This document shows, in pieces, positions 1 through 12,343 of a stretch of DNA of 64,000 nucleotides (positions are counted from its first letter, which is position 1; the number at the start of each line of letters is the position of its first letter). The DNA comes from Aphis gossypii. Lineage: Eukaryota; Arthropoda; Insecta; Hemiptera; Aphididae. The notes below the pieces were generated by a model. That model had not been told where the DNA came from. It made no database searches and saw nothing but the letters and a program-made list of their open reading frames with translations. The DNA is taken from assembly GCF_020184175.1 (NCBI RefSeq), contig NC_065532.1, positions 124,001 through 188,000 on the forward strand, in the 5' to 3' direction. A program made the translations under genes and the position numbers.

Positions 1-220
1 GTTGGTTTCAAAGTCTATTATACTAGTGTGACGTTCTACCTAACGTATAACACACAAGCTGGTTAATGATGTCTTAAAACTTTTGGATTTTTTAAGGTTA
101 TTTTTCAAGATGAAATTCCTTTTGGAAGATAAATGAAAAAATGAAATGGTTTCTTTGAGAATTCCGATAGTATTTCTAACGATTGGACTTTCGAAGATTT
201 AGAAATTGATAAGTTTAGAG
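1..220 (-). pseudogene. hAT-3 transposase, distal fragment (ZMYM1-like)
   Basis: Read on the minus strand from 220 downward, this continues the transposase that stops at 20554: ...NHDLN before the break is followed by LSISKSSK after it. After a frameshift it reads on as a DUF4371-type hAT transposase, including a stretch like the family motif C-x-x-R-W-x-E-R-H, here with TAG in place of the tryptophan codon. The gene was split when hAT-1 inserted at 221. The C-terminal dimerisation part and the 3' terminal repeat would lie left of the window. The link to 20554 rests on reading-frame continuity and a near-perfect TSD. Confidence 0.75.
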
Positions 221-299
221 CAGTGGTTCCCAACCTGGGGGTAATTACCCTCTAAGGGGTAAAAACACAATTTTTTGAGGGGTAAAAGTTAAACTATTT

Positions 300-749
300 A
301 TTTTTATTTTAAGTACTCTTGTTAGGTTTACTCATGTGTACTATGACTGTAAATTAAATTATAATAATATAATATTGTTGTTAATAGTTTTGGGAAATAC
401 CTTATCTTATGTCCTAATGACACTGATAATTTTATTACCTTCAAATAATACTTAGAATATTACATTATATTGAATTTCTTGGAATTATTTTCGTTGTACA
501 ATTGTCTACACATTTTATATCCTATTATTATAAAATGATATCGATGTTCAATTTAATGGTTTTAATCTTTAAACCATCAGTTAGTCGTTCACCGTTTGTT
601 TATTTGTGTACTTGTCTGTGCTTTCTACTGAATATCGATCAGTATAGTCGATTTTCTGATTATTTTGACGTTAAGTAAAAGTTGGTGAGTAAAATAATTT
701 TATATTTTTTTATGTTGGATTTTGATAATTTTCCTTTAAATCAGGAACC
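300..749. other. 5' non-coding part of hAT-1
   Basis: AT-rich sequence between the hAT-1 terminal repeat and the transposase start. I see no gene. A promoter is presumably here but no clear element can be pointed to. Confidence 0.5.
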
Positions 750-1764
750 ATGTCACAGGGGAAAAACGGTCATACAAAGAAGCTTTTCTACAATGGGGTT
801 TTACTAAGTTTGTTGATAAAAGTGTTGAGAAGCCTCAATGTGTTCTGTGCAACAAAGTTCTCACAATAGAAAGTATGAAACCAAGCAAATTAAAAGAACA
901 TTTTGAGAAAAGCCATTCTCAGTTTGCAGAAAAAGATATTGCATTTTTCAAACGTAAAGAAGATGCGTTAAAAAATGCACGTATGGATTCATCCGGCTAT
1001 TTTTTTCAGTCAACTGAAGCTGGTCTTGAAGCTTCGTGTTGCAACGCTCTTCGAATCGCGAAAAACAAGAAACCTCATACAATTGGAGAAAATCTCATCA
1101 AACCTTGTATACTAGATGCAGTAAAACTTGTTCTTGTAGAGCAACATGTTGAAAAGACCAACAAGATATCACTTTCTAACAACACTATTAAAAATCGTAT
1201 CGAGGATATGAGCAAGAATATTTTGGACACAGTGCTTAATGAAATAAAGTCAAGTTCTTTCTTCGCCTTACAGTTAGATGAGTCGACCGACGTTGCATCT
1301 TGTTCCCAGCTACTTGTCTATGTTCGATACATAAAAGGCGACGACTTAAAAGAAGAATACTTATTCTCAGAATCACTGAGCACTACTACACGCGGGGAAG
1401 ATGTTTTTCAAACAGTGAAACATTTTATCGATGAAAAGAATCTGCAGTGGTCGAAGTTAATAGGTGTCTGTACAGATGGAGCACCAGCAATGTTGGGCAT
1501 TCGTTCTGGTTTCCAAACATTACCGAAAGAGGTTGCTCCGTTTGCATTATTTAGCCACTGCATTATTCACCGTTATGTTTTGGCAATAAAAACTCTCCCA
1601 CCTGATTTAATGGACACATTTACTCGTGTAGTGAAAATTGTTAACTACATCCGAAGCAGTGCGACAAATACAAGAATATTTAAGGACTTATGTAATGAAC
1701 TGGGAGGAAAATTTGACGTCTTGTTGTTCCATACAGAGGTACGTTGGTTTTCGCGAAGCAAGGT
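750..1764 (+). pseudogene. hAT-1 transposase, N-terminal part (ZBED5/SCAND3-like)
   Basis: ATG at 750 opens the protein, but a one-base shift in an A run near 762-766 is needed to reach the long frame that is open from 875. That frame starts with a BED-like finger (CVLC, then HFEKSH, near 835-916) and runs into the catalytic region: LQLDESTD (near 1270) and VCTDGAPAMLG (near 1468) are the typical hAT blocks with their acidic residues. The frame is cut at 1764 by the LTR retroelement after EVRWFSRSKV, and resumes at 18549 with LHRVLELREEIALFLE, as in intact family members. Role: cut-and-paste transposition of hAT-1. Now inactive. Confidence 0.85.
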
Positions 1765-2234
1765 TGTTATGGGCTATGAGATATCTGTAAGATATCTACG
1801 AGATATCAAGGCTAAGTTAGTATGGCCATGCCTCGTGTAGAGGGTAATGCGGATGCTACTATGACCATGACATGTGTCGGGATAGTAAGCGCACCAATAA
1901 TTACAGTGCAGTAATGATGCATTTGAGATGTTATTGCACATTCTCAAATTCGTGTCCGAATTTGCAACAACAACTATAAGGACACCTGGTTTCACCCAGA
2001 AGGCGGCAACTCGACGTAAACAAGAGACGCACCACAATATATAAGGGAGCCCGAAGACCAGCAACGGCAGATGCACCAAAGCTATCAACAACTAAGCACT
2101 TTCACGACACTCAGCCACTTATTTTGTTTGTTACATGTATTTTATTTATATGCAATAAAGACATATTTCGTTATTAGGTTAAACTTTCATTCAAATTAAC
2201 CATTTGGATTCAAATCTGATACTGGCACGCAACA
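1765..2234 (+). repeat. 5' LTR of the errantivirus-like element
   Basis: Starts TGTTATGGGCTATGAG and ends ACTGGCACGCAACA. It matches the 3' LTR at 13692 onward and its continuation after hAT-2 at 18386-18544. A polyadenylation-type AATAAA lies near 2154. The 4 bases before it, aggt, are one half of the TSD. Confidence 0.9.
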
Positions 2235-2237
2235 ATT

Positions 2238-2255
2238 TGGCGCAGTCGGTAGGAT
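2238..2255 (+). promoter_or_regulatory. Primer binding site
   Basis: TGGCGCAGTCGGTAGGAT begins three bases after the 5' LTR. It resembles the tRNA-Ser type site I recall from 17.6/297-group insect elements; the tRNA assignment is from memory and was not checked against a tRNA set. Confidence 0.65.
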
Positions 2256-2549
2256 TCACTTTTCAAGGAGGCAAACCGTCAAAGGCTACCATCAACAAGG
2301 AAGACTTGATCATTCTTTCTCGTTGATAACTCCAGAAGAGAAGACCATTCAATTCAACGTTGCAGAAAGTATCAGACAGGATGACAACATCAACGAACAT
2401 CGCATTATTGTGAGTGAATAGTTAATTAAATTATTACACGGATATATGTTACAAAAATATAAAACCTAAGAAGTATCATTTAAGTAACTGAATATATTTA
2501 AGTAGGTCGTAAAAAAACTATTTAGGAATTTTTTTTTGATTATTAAAGG

Positions 2550-2800
2550 GCAATTGATTTATTTGAGTTATTATTGAATTATTATATTATTATTGAGGGC
2601 ATATTGTTGAATTATTGAGATTATTATTGAGAATTATTATTAAGGGCATATTGTTGAATTATTGAGATTATTATTGAGAATTAATATTGAGGGGATATTG
2701 CGAATTATTGAGGGATATTATTGAATTATTGAGATTATTATTGAGAATTATTAAAGGGCATATATTATTGAGATATATTATTGAATTATATTATTATAGT
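2550..2800 (+). repeat. 47-bp tandem repeat in the retroelement leader
   Basis: Units starting GGGCATATTGTTGAATTATT recur at 2597 and 2644, with diverged copies from 2691 to about 2790. It lies between the primer site and gag, in the position of the RNA leader and packaging region. Confidence 0.75.
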
Positions 2801-2838
2801 TGATTGTAAAACGTATCAAATGAGTGTGAAAGCAATTT

Positions 2839-3774
2839 ATGGAGAACACAGGTACATCTCCTTTGGAAGTAGCTAATCCATCGAATAAAACGTCTTTAGA
2901 AACTCCAGATTTGAGTTTAGAAGTATTAAATAAAACCCAACAGTTGATTAATTTGGGAAGCCCTAGTAGAAGCCCTGGCCATAGTAAAAGCCCGAAAGAA
3001 CGCCCTAGTCTATTTAGAAACCCAAGTGAACGCCAGAGCGCTAAAATAAAACACAGTTTGGAGAGAAGTTTAAGTTTAGACAATAAAAAGGTTACACGTA
3101 GCAAGGTTACGGACGATTTTGAACATACTGAGTTAACGTTCGGGAGAAAACCGCGTGTAAAGAAAATGGTTACCATAAAATTAGAGGAAGCATTTAAGCT
3201 TATACCTATGTGTACGGGAGAAGACGATATCTATCCGTTCATAAATGCATGTGATATGGCAGTAAATTTGGTTGAAGAAAAATGCGCACTGACTTTAGTT
3301 AAATATATAACAACTAGGTTATCCGGTAGAGCATTAGAAATGATAAAATATAAAAATGTTACTAAATGGGTATACATTAAGAGTTATTTATCGGATGCTT
3401 TTGAAGATATGACAACCGCTTCAAGTTTACAAATACAATTAAATTCCATTAAAATGTGTTATGATGAAAACGTCAATGATTATTGCCATAGAGTAGAAAA
3501 ATTGTATTATAAATTATGTACTGCGTGTACACTTAATAAAGAGGAATCAGAAGCAAAAGTAATTCACGAAACTTTAAAAGAACAAACACTGAATATTTTT
3601 ATAAAAGGATTAATAAGTCCTGTAAGAACAATTCTAAAGGCACGAAATCCTAAAACATTAGAGGTAGCTAAGCAATTGGCAAAAGCAGAAGAAGTAGAAT
3701 ATAATTCAGAAAGAGATAATTATAGGTACAGGAACGATTTTTCTAATAATAGAGATAATAATAATTTTTCATGA
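2839..3774 (+). pseudogene. gag of the errantivirus-like element
   Basis: A 311-codon frame opens at ATG 2839, with a basic, Ser/Pro-rich N-terminus followed by a capsid-like middle (LSGRALEMIKYKNVTKW, YCHRVEKLYYKL) and an Asn/Arg-rich tail. Gag would form the particle and bind the RNA. The stop at 3772-3774 is a point mutation: the right copy reads arginine (CGA) where this copy has TGA, and its frame runs about 30 codons further. The frame after the stop is still recognisable to about 3875. Confidence 0.75.
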
Positions 3775-3992
3775 CTAAATAATAATAATTTCAACGTACA
3801 AATAATACAAGAAATTATAACACGGATAATCATATCAGTAACTTTCAATCAGATAATATATACCAAGGAGGTTGATCAAATATAGAATACCTGTAATAAA
3901 GTGGAAACAATAGTACAGGACTTTACGATAGTTAGTATAAATAAACAACAGAGTAGAATATAATTAGGAAATAGTTAATAAAAATTTTGGAA

Positions 3993-4243
3993 ATATGGTT
4001 TTATTCGAAGGTAATGTAAAAGAAACTATAGGCACACTTTTAGAAGCATTAAAAGAGTATTATATAGTGACAAAAATTACAAAACAATAAAATTTAACAT
4101 TAGAAATAAAATATGAAATAAAACGTAAGTTAGGAATTACTTCATTTTTACCAGTTAGTAAAGTGATAGGCGATACGCCGTATGTAGTACAGAATGACCG
4201 GTATATTATATTTCTAGTAACGAAAAATAAAGATCATCAGAGG
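3993..4243 (+). pseudogene. pol remnant between gag and hAT-5
   Basis: Short, degenerate pol-like pieces. The last, ...RYIIFLVTKNKDHQ, continues directly at 8868 beyond hAT-5 as STYENMYIALVNLKQFC, a segment that lies between RNase H and integrase in this family. No protease or reverse transcriptase motif (such as YLDD) exists between gag and this point, so most of pol was lost by deletion. Confidence 0.6.
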
Positions 4244-4570
4244 CAGTGCCGTAACTAGACTACTGGAGGCCTGTGTGCAAACTAAAATCTAGAGGCCCCT
4301 TGTTATAGATACATAATTTTCAATTTTTTCTTTGTTTTTTTTTTTGTTGGAGGGGGTGGTGCTGAATAAAAAAGTAAATAAAATATAAAATACAGTTTTC
4401 AGAATATATATATATATTATAACATGTAATATAATACACAAGTACATTAATAAACAATTAAACAATATGTATTTTAAAACCACTTGTGTAGTTGTATTTT
4501 TGTAGGACTGTAGGTAACTTCTTTGTGATTAATAATTATTAAATTTAAACAATACTTAAATATATTTAAT

Positions 4571-7500
4571 CTATTTTAAAAAATTCTTTTTTCTGGTTTT
4601 TAAATTAGCGAAATTATTAATAATAGAATCTACATCGATCCGCGAAGTATGAAGCCTTTCAATATTTAATAAAGCAATATTAGTTAACCGATCTTGTGAT
4701 GTAGTATTACGAAGATAATTTTTAATAAGCTTAAGTTTGGAAAATGAACGCTCCGCTGAAGCTGATGTTACAGGAATAGTCATAAATATACAACAACTTG
4801 TAAAAATATCTGGAAATATAATAGATAAATCATTACTAATTATATATTCTGCTAGTTTTTGAATAGTCATTTTTTTTAAATCTTCCTATTTAAAATTAGA
4901 CATTAAAAAATTCTTTAACGATAAAATTTGGCGTGTGAAATCTGAGTTGATATCATCTGAGTATTTCTTTATAAAATCATAAGCAAACTTAATTAATTCT
5001 CTTCTCCTCTGGTATTGTAGTCATTGTGTATGGTATTAATATACTAAAATTATCATTAATTGTCTGCATGCCAACAAATCTCTCTTTGAGTTTTTGTAAG
5101 GTAGTATCTATTAAAGGATAAAAGATGGCTACTTTAAAATTATCTTCTGTTACGGTCAGTCTTCAATCAGTATCAAACTCATCATAGAACTTTGTTGCAA
5201 ATCGTTGGCGTTTGTTAAGAAATTTAAAGGGTACTCCACAATTTACATACAGTCTTAGAATTTTCTACAAAAATATTAAACTCGTCTCTAAATTTTAGAA
5301 TGTCTGCATGAGCATTTTTTAACAGCTCAAATGCTTGTTGTAAATCTATATTAATAGATTGAAGTATTTTGGACACAACAAATAAAGACTTCAGAATTTT
5401 TTCCCAACACATAAAGTAAAACAAACTCTGCAGATTCAAGCTTCTTTTTAAGAGCTGTGGCTATATTAATCTCATCTTTTTTAGTACTTGTTAGCTGAAT
5501 TTTAGTAAAAGCTTTTAAAATATCAACAAAACGCTGTTTCAGTGAAAATAAGGCATTGTGACGCGCTTCCCAACGCGTAGCACACTTTTTTTTAATATTC
5601 TTTTTCTTAATTTGACACTTTCTTCTTCCCCAAGAGCTAGTTGAGACCACCGTGGTGCACTGGAACTAAAAAAGTTTATACATCTTGAACAGTTTCAAAA
5701 AAAGATGATATTTCTCGGGTACTTTTGGCAGCATCACTTATCACCAAATTTAAATTATGAGAGCAACAATGTACAAATGTAGCATTTGGTATGATTTCAA
5801 GGATTCTTTTTTGAATTCCAGAGTTAGCTCCACTCATGACAGCTGCCCCATCATACCCTTGGCCTCTACATTTTTCTATATTTAATCGATAATCGGATAG
5901 AGTATGTTTCAAAAGTTCAGCATATCAGAGGCACCATGGTTTTTTAATAAAAAAAACCCTAAAAATGATTCCTTGATTTCTACTTTCTTTTCTTCATAAT
6001 TAACAACAGTGTAACGAATTATAAGACTAACTTAATCTTCTTTAGTTATATCTTGTGTTGAGTCTAAGATAACTGAGAAAAAACAACTAGACCTAATGTC
6101 ATCACAAATTATACGACGTAAATCAGAAGATAAAAATCTATTATTTCGTTCGTTGAATTAACGGACTGAGATATTTAATATTTTGTTTTTCGTCATTTAT
6201 TACATTATTTAAAACAGGATCAAACTCGGCAAGCAGTTTTACAGTTCGTATAAAATTGCCTTCATTTGGATTTTTTATCTTTAAGCTACCTTCATTACCA
6301 CGTAAACCTGAATTACCAGCAGTCAAACATAAAATAATTTTTATTATACGCTTTAAAACACATTTCTCCATAACATAGCTTCTTGGGAGTACTGCTTTTC
6401 TATATTTACATCAATAGTTTGATTTTTCATCCATAAAAATCTAACTTTAGATGCATACAAGTGTTGTATTGAACTCTCATGCCGTTGAATACTTTGTGAT
6501 AAATGTTGCCAATCACTAACACCTTCTATCCATTCTTTATTGAATTTCCCACTAATTCGATCAGCAAATAGCCAACATTTTCACAGTAAGTCACATCTAA
6601 CAACACTGAATAGCATAACCAATCACGTGGAATTTTTATCCTTCCTTTTTATCATATAGTAATAATGCACTGAAAAACATCTATTTTCAGTCTTTGGGAA
6701 TTTTATATTAGGCCTACATGGACCAAATTGTAAAATGCTTCTTTTCAATGTATCAGTTACAGTTTCATGAAATTGTCCACGGTCGGTTGGGTAATCTGAT
6801 TTTAAATCTAGTTCATGGTCCATATCAATCTTATTGCCAACATTATTTTCTAATAAATATAAATATAATGTGATATGAATAATATAATTAATTAACAATA
6901 GGGTGATAAATATATGTAAGAGAAAGAAAGAGAGAGGAATATCAGAGAAAAAAAAATTAAAAACAAAAGGTAAATCAAATATAAATATAAATTTGACTAA
7001 TTAAATTATGTAGTATTAAATACATCTAAATTTGTATTTGAATTACCAGCAGACGTAAGCATATTCGTAGGAGTTTATAGCATATAATTTTAGGAAGTAG
7101 AGAGAGAAAAAATAATGCTTTTTTTCTGGAATTAAATTAATAAATATTTAAAATATCTAAAACATTAAAATAGATATGTAAAAAGATACCTGTATCCTTG
7201 TTTTCTTCAGATTCAATACAACAGCTAGATGATAATGTTGGTCTTTCATCCTGAACATCTAAAATTACAAATAAATAATTTTGAAATCAATTACTTTCAA
7301 TAAAGTAATAATTTATAATTTATTTTAATAAATAATTCATCAAAAATTGTTTCAACTGTAACCAATCTTTCCTAATTGTTTGAATTACTTATAAAAAAAA
7401 ATCTGACACCTAATGATTTTCTCAGTTGCCTTGTTTTTAAATTAAAATATATGAATTTTAGATTTTTATAATATTTATCTTAAACTTCAGGTTATATTAT

Positions 7501-8345
7501 GTTTTAAATTAGTTCCACTATTATATTAAAAGTGAATGTTAATCATAATATAACTATGCTAGGTATTAAAATAGTATGAAAAAGATACCTGTATCATGTT
7601 TTCTTCAGATTCAAATAAGAGCTAGATGTTAATGTTTGTCCATCATCCTGACCAATTTCACAAAAATCTAAAATTAAAAATAAATAGTTTAAAAATTACT
7701 TTCGGTTAGCTATAAAGTAAATTGTAATCACTAATAGCTAAACATAGTATAACAAACTTGACATAGTTATATCCAAGGAAGTTTATAGTTAATATCTTTT
7801 TTTTGTGTAACACTAATTGAATTAGTTGAAGTTGAATTCAAGTCTTGTGATTCAGAAGAGCCTAAAATATTATTTTTTTATTCATAAATTATAATATAAT
7901 CTTATAAAAGAAACTGAATAAATAATATTAATTAAATTTAATTAAATTATGTTTATTCGAAATCGTGTATAATATGTATATGTATATAATTATAAATGTC
8001 TCGTGTTAAGCAGCAGCATAGTTTTAATATATATATATATATATATATATACATATTATAATATAATAAAGTAAAATAATTATTAATAATATGTTAAGTA
8101 CCTAAGAACGTATATTTAATTATATGAAAATATTTTTATTCTTGCAAATATCGCAACTTATTATTAAAAATATAACACTGAATGTAAATAGGTATACATA
8201 TTTTTATCAAATTTGATCAATTATGAACATCAAATAACTTACCTTTAGCCCAACTAAGTATGCAATTTGACAATTTTTCGTTTTCTACTAATTGTCTACC
8301 TTTTTTTTGTTCTCTCTTCGCAACCACTCTGAAACGTTCTTTTTG
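4571..8345 (-). pseudogene. hAT-5 transposase (ZMYM1-like), multi-exon, decayed
   Basis: Reading on the minus strand, the first recognisable exon (about 8345-8240) encodes ERFRVVAKREQKKGRQLVE... and ends at a GTAAG donor. Small exons may lie in 7.8-7.2 kb. The TTF-like region follows (about 6900-6370; FPKTENRCFSVHYY, DRISGKFNKEWIEGVSDW), then GNSGLRGNEGS (about 6290), the RGQGYDGAAVMSG block (about 5850) and VHCCSHNLNLV (about 5770). The hAT dimerisation tail (IPVTSASAERSFSKLK, about 4750) ends at a stop at 4571. Several frameshifts and stops break it. Role: transposition of hAT-5. Confidence 0.75.
6900..8240. other. Intron-like AT-rich stretch within hAT-5
   Basis: Very AT-rich sequence between the first exon and the TTF exon, with short repeated motifs near 7180-7270 and 7590-7680 (related copies of AAAAGATACCTGTATC... 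followed by TTTTCTTCAGATTC) that look like a duplicated small exon with flanks. A (TA)n run lies near 8023-8051. Confidence 0.45.
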
Positions 8346-8863
8346 ACATAATTTAAGTTTCAATAGAAAATAATAAACAGTAAAATGTAATACTACTTAG
8401 TATAATTGTACAGTAGGTACTACAGTGTGCACTTCAACAACACGACAAAGTCACATATTGCAGGCAATTGTATTTTGAATAGTGAATACGTACTACGTAG
8501 GGTAAGGGAAGGATACAACAGCGGCGATCGGCGATTAATCCGATAATCAGTCAAGACGTGTGTACGCCGTATATACCATAATACTATTAATAGTATTACA
8601 TGGAAATACGGACGAAAATCTATATTATACTTCTAATATTTATAGGCCTTATCAAGTAATAAGACAACAATAATAGTAAATTAGTTAATAGATACAAATA
8701 ACATTGGCTCCATTTTCAATTCAATAACTAATATTTGATATTTTAATAATTTAATAATATGTGTCATTAGTCCTTTTGACTTTTGAGGCCCTGAAATATA
8801 TTATGAGGCCCGAGGCCTATGTGCGGTGCACACTCTGCACACCCGGTTTTTACGGCACTGAAT

Positions 8864-10115
8864 TCAGAGGTCAACGTACGAGAATATGTATATAGCGCTA
8901 GTGAACTTGAAACAGTTTTGTGAGGAAAATAATTTAGATAAAAGAGCAATGAATAAACTAGGTATGAATGATGATTTACAGTGGGAAAAAATAAGGTCAA
9001 TGTTAAGATACATATTTCGTAATACTAGGATCGAAATTATGGTATGTGCGAACGTAGAATATACGGAAGAAGAGAAAGTAACTATACTAAAACAGTTTCA
9101 CGATTCTAAACTAGGAGGTCATTTAGGTGTTAACAAAACTATTAAACGCATACAGAAGCAATTTAGATGGAAAGGTATGAAAGATTATGTTAAAAAGTAC
9201 GTAAAAAATTGTACATCGTGTCAAGTAAATAAAATTTCTAATCGGCATGTAAAGGAACCAATGGCTATTACATCAACAAGTTCAAAACCATTTGAAAAAA
9301 TATTTTTAGATATTGTAGGTTATTACGACCTTGTCTAGTAATAATTATATTTTAACAATGCAAGATGACTTATCTAAATACACGCTAGGAGTACCAATAC
9401 CTAATCATCAGGCAAACACGGTCGCGGAAGCTTTTGTTATACATTTCGTGTGTGTACATGGAATACCGGGAACGATATTGATAGATCAGGGAACGGATTT
9501 CCTTAGCAAAACATTTACGGAAGTTTGCAAATTGTTAAAAATAAATAAAGTTAATACTAGTCCTTTTAGACCACAAACAAATGGAGGTCTCGAAAGATCA
9601 TAGAACTTTGGCCGAGTACTTAAGACATTATGTGGTTAAGAATTTAAATAATTGGGATCATTTGTTACCATATGCATTTTTTGTATATAATTCACGGTAC
9701 ATACATCAACTAATTTTCAACCATACGCGTTAGTGTATGGACGTACGTTAGAAATACCTACCGATTAAATTAAAATCCGAACCAGAGCCGCAATATAATT
9801 ATGATGATTATTTATATGATTTGAAACAGAGTATGCAAGTGTCGCAAAAATTAGCAGAGAGAATTTAATTGAACACAAAGTAAAAAGTAAGGACCGATAT
9901 GACAAAAATGAGAATCCTGTAAATATCACGTGAAAGATTTAATACTTTTAAAAGATAACGCACATAAAAACAAACTTAATTCACTATGGTTAGGACCATA
10001 AGAAGTAATTGAAGTAATAGGAGATGAGAATATAGTTATAAAACGTGGCCAACAAGGCATTACCGTACATAAAAATAATGTAAAACGGTATTATAATGAT
10101 AAAGCAAATGATTAA
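8864..10115 (+). pseudogene. pol 3' part: integrase
   Basis: Starts in the linker after RNase H, then gives the integrase zinc-binding domain (HDSKLGGHLGVNK then CTSCQVNK, near 9100-9230) and the catalytic core: first Asp in FLDIVG (near 9310), second Asp in DQGTDFL (near 9486), Glu in GGLERS (near 9590). It ends in a basic tail, stop at 10113-10115. Compared with the right copy it carries a 10-base deletion near 9325, a 2-base deletion near 9600 and several single-base indels, so the frame is broken. Role: insertion of retroelement DNA. Confidence 0.85.
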
Positions 10116-10264
10116 TTAAATATAAAATTATAATATAAATGAATAGATTAAGGAAGTTTGTTTAAAAAAAATAATAATAATTAATGATATGTAATAAACT
10201 AACAAACCATATAACTAGATGTTATTAAGTAGTACTATAATGAAGGTATAATTTTACTTTTAGA

Positions 10265-12173
10265 TTGGTGATGATGGTTGGACTTAACAGTGCTTATGAA
10301 ATAAATTCATCGGAATATTATACATATGTACCTTATGAACAATCCAAGGTTTTTTATTATGAGAATTTAGGTCCCACTAAGGTGATAAGAGCAGAGTATA
10401 AACTGGTTACGTATTTTTCACTTAAGGAATATAATACAAAGTATGACTTATTAGGTTTTAAAATGAAAATATAACAAATATATGTACTGACAAACGTCTT
10501 ATAGATTTGTGTGGGAAATATCAAATAGTTATAACTGATTTATATGATGAAATAACTAATCAAAAGGAACGATTGTATATGTCGTTAGGAGGTAGTGTTA
10601 ATCAAACCGAAGTATATCAAGAAAATAAACGAAACAAAAGGGAATTAATAAACTTTGTTGGTAACGCAATGTATACATTATTTGATGTATGTGATGATAA
10701 ATGTGCAAAGAAAACTAGAGAAGCAATCAGACAAACAGAGAAAACAGGAGCTAATATTTTACACATAGTGAAATCACAAACAACGATAGTAAAAACAGCA
10801 GTTAAAAAGATTGCTAGTTCACTAAATCAAACAGAGGCACTATATAAAGAAATATCAACTAAAGAACAAAAATTACATGAGAGAATGATGCAATTACAGA
10901 ATATAACTGATGACGTATTAGATTTACTATTGGCTTGCGAAGTCCATAATCTATACACTATAATAACTAATCAGTATGCGTATGAAACCTCAACGTTGGA
11001 ACAGATAATAACAGCTGCAAGAGAGGGGTTAATACATGCAAGTCTTATGACACCACAAGAACTTGCATCAACATTGAAAACAGCAGAACGAATAATTAAA
11101 AAAAAATATGCTATACCTATGGGAACAGAGGCAGAATTAATGAAGTGAATTTTTAAAAATAACAAAAATAACCGTATACTATGAAAATGAACAATTGGTA
11201 TTTATTACAAGAATACCATTGGTTGTCGACGTAGAACTTTCATTATATAATATAATATCTATACCAATAAAATTTGTTGAAGACGTAGTTGACTCATGGT
11301 ATATTTCCACAACTACATATACTTACGTTGCAATAACTAAGGATAGAAAACAATTTACTACCTACACGGAAAAAGAAATAAAGGATTGCATTGAAACAGC
11401 AATATACAGAATATGCAAGGCTACACAGCCAATGTTAGATAACAATAATAATACACCATGTGAAATGCAAATATTTAAAACACCGAATGCATTACAAACG
11501 GGATGTAGTATCAACAAATTTCCATAAGTTAGAAACATTTACCACAGAATTCTTAATAAAAACACATAGATACATGCTGGAGATGATACTTTAACAATAA
11601 GTTGCACAGATTTACCCGAATCGTTCGTTCAAGAAGTTAAGGTTTCAGGTGCAATAACTATATTAGACATAAATTGTCAAGTATTCACACGTGACGCAGT
11701 GTTGACTCCTATAGAGGATATTTAAAGTACAAATTATAAAGATTTTGTACCTAATACTAAAATACAGAATATATTTAATAAAATACCTGAACATATACAT
11801 AAATATAAAGTGAGTGATGTATGGAATAATATATCAAATATACAATTAACAGATCTACACAGTGTGTCAAGGTCACTTGATGAGATTCAGCAAATGATAG
11901 ACGAAGAAGTTATTAGAGAACAAAGTCAAAAACACCAGTTCATACATTCAAATCTTTTGTATGTTACAATCATTTTGGCTATACATCTATTATAATATTA
12001 ATAATAGCTATATACATACTATAAAATGTAGATACGTTAGCAATCGCCAAGTGATTGATATACCAAGAAGATTGGCTAATTATAGATCACAAATACGAAA
12101 TGTAAGAAGGGGAAATTTTGCTTCAGAAATATATGATGAAGTACCATTTAGTGCACCACCATCACCACGTTAA
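10265..12173 (+). pseudogene. Envelope-like (F-type) protein remnant
   Basis: Several consecutive frame pieces lie where errantiviruses carry env. The second piece holds a furin-like basic site (RNKR, near 10640) followed by a hydrophobic stretch and then a long heptad-rich helix, the layout of insect errantivirus and baculovirus F-type fusion proteins. A hydrophobic segment near 11950-12020 may be the membrane anchor, followed by a basic cytoplasmic tail ending PPSPR. Frame breaks occur near 10475, 11150, 11530 and 11990. The protein would mediate membrane fusion if intact; this copy is dead, and in the right arm most of it is deleted. Confidence 0.65.
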
Positions 12174-12343
12174 TATTATAATTTATTATTATTTGTAAAA
12201 AAAATAATAATAAATAATAACAAATAATATAAAAATAAGTATAATACAATAATCAATAAATACATATATGTATAAAAATGTAACATAGGATATAATTAAC
12301 TAATATTGAATTGTTTATATTATTCAGAAAAGAAACACATAAA

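Larger units (their letters stand above)
4244..8860 (-). mobile_element. hAT-5, ZMYM1-like DNA transposon in the retroelement
   Basis: Ends are CAGTGCCGTAACTAG at 4244 and, reading inward from 8860, CAGTGCCGTAAAAACCGG. Flanks are atcagagg (4236-4243) and ttcagagg (8863-8870), a 7/8 TSD with two extra bases (aa) at the right joint. Removal rejoins the pol frame. It encodes a minus-strand transposase with introns. It is absent from the right-arm copy of the retroelement, where flanking pol is also missing, so a deletion rather than an empty site explains the absence. Confidence 0.8.

Noticed and set aside
1774..2091. 105-codon minus-strand frame, repeated at 13701-14006, with related pieces in other LTR copies
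   Set aside because: It lies entirely inside the LTR, antisense to the element, and is present wherever the LTR is. It is open by chance and has no protein-like family pattern.
2550..2800. Possible CRISPR-like array
   Set aside because: The units are contiguous 47-bp tandem repeats without unique spacers, in an insect retroelement leader.
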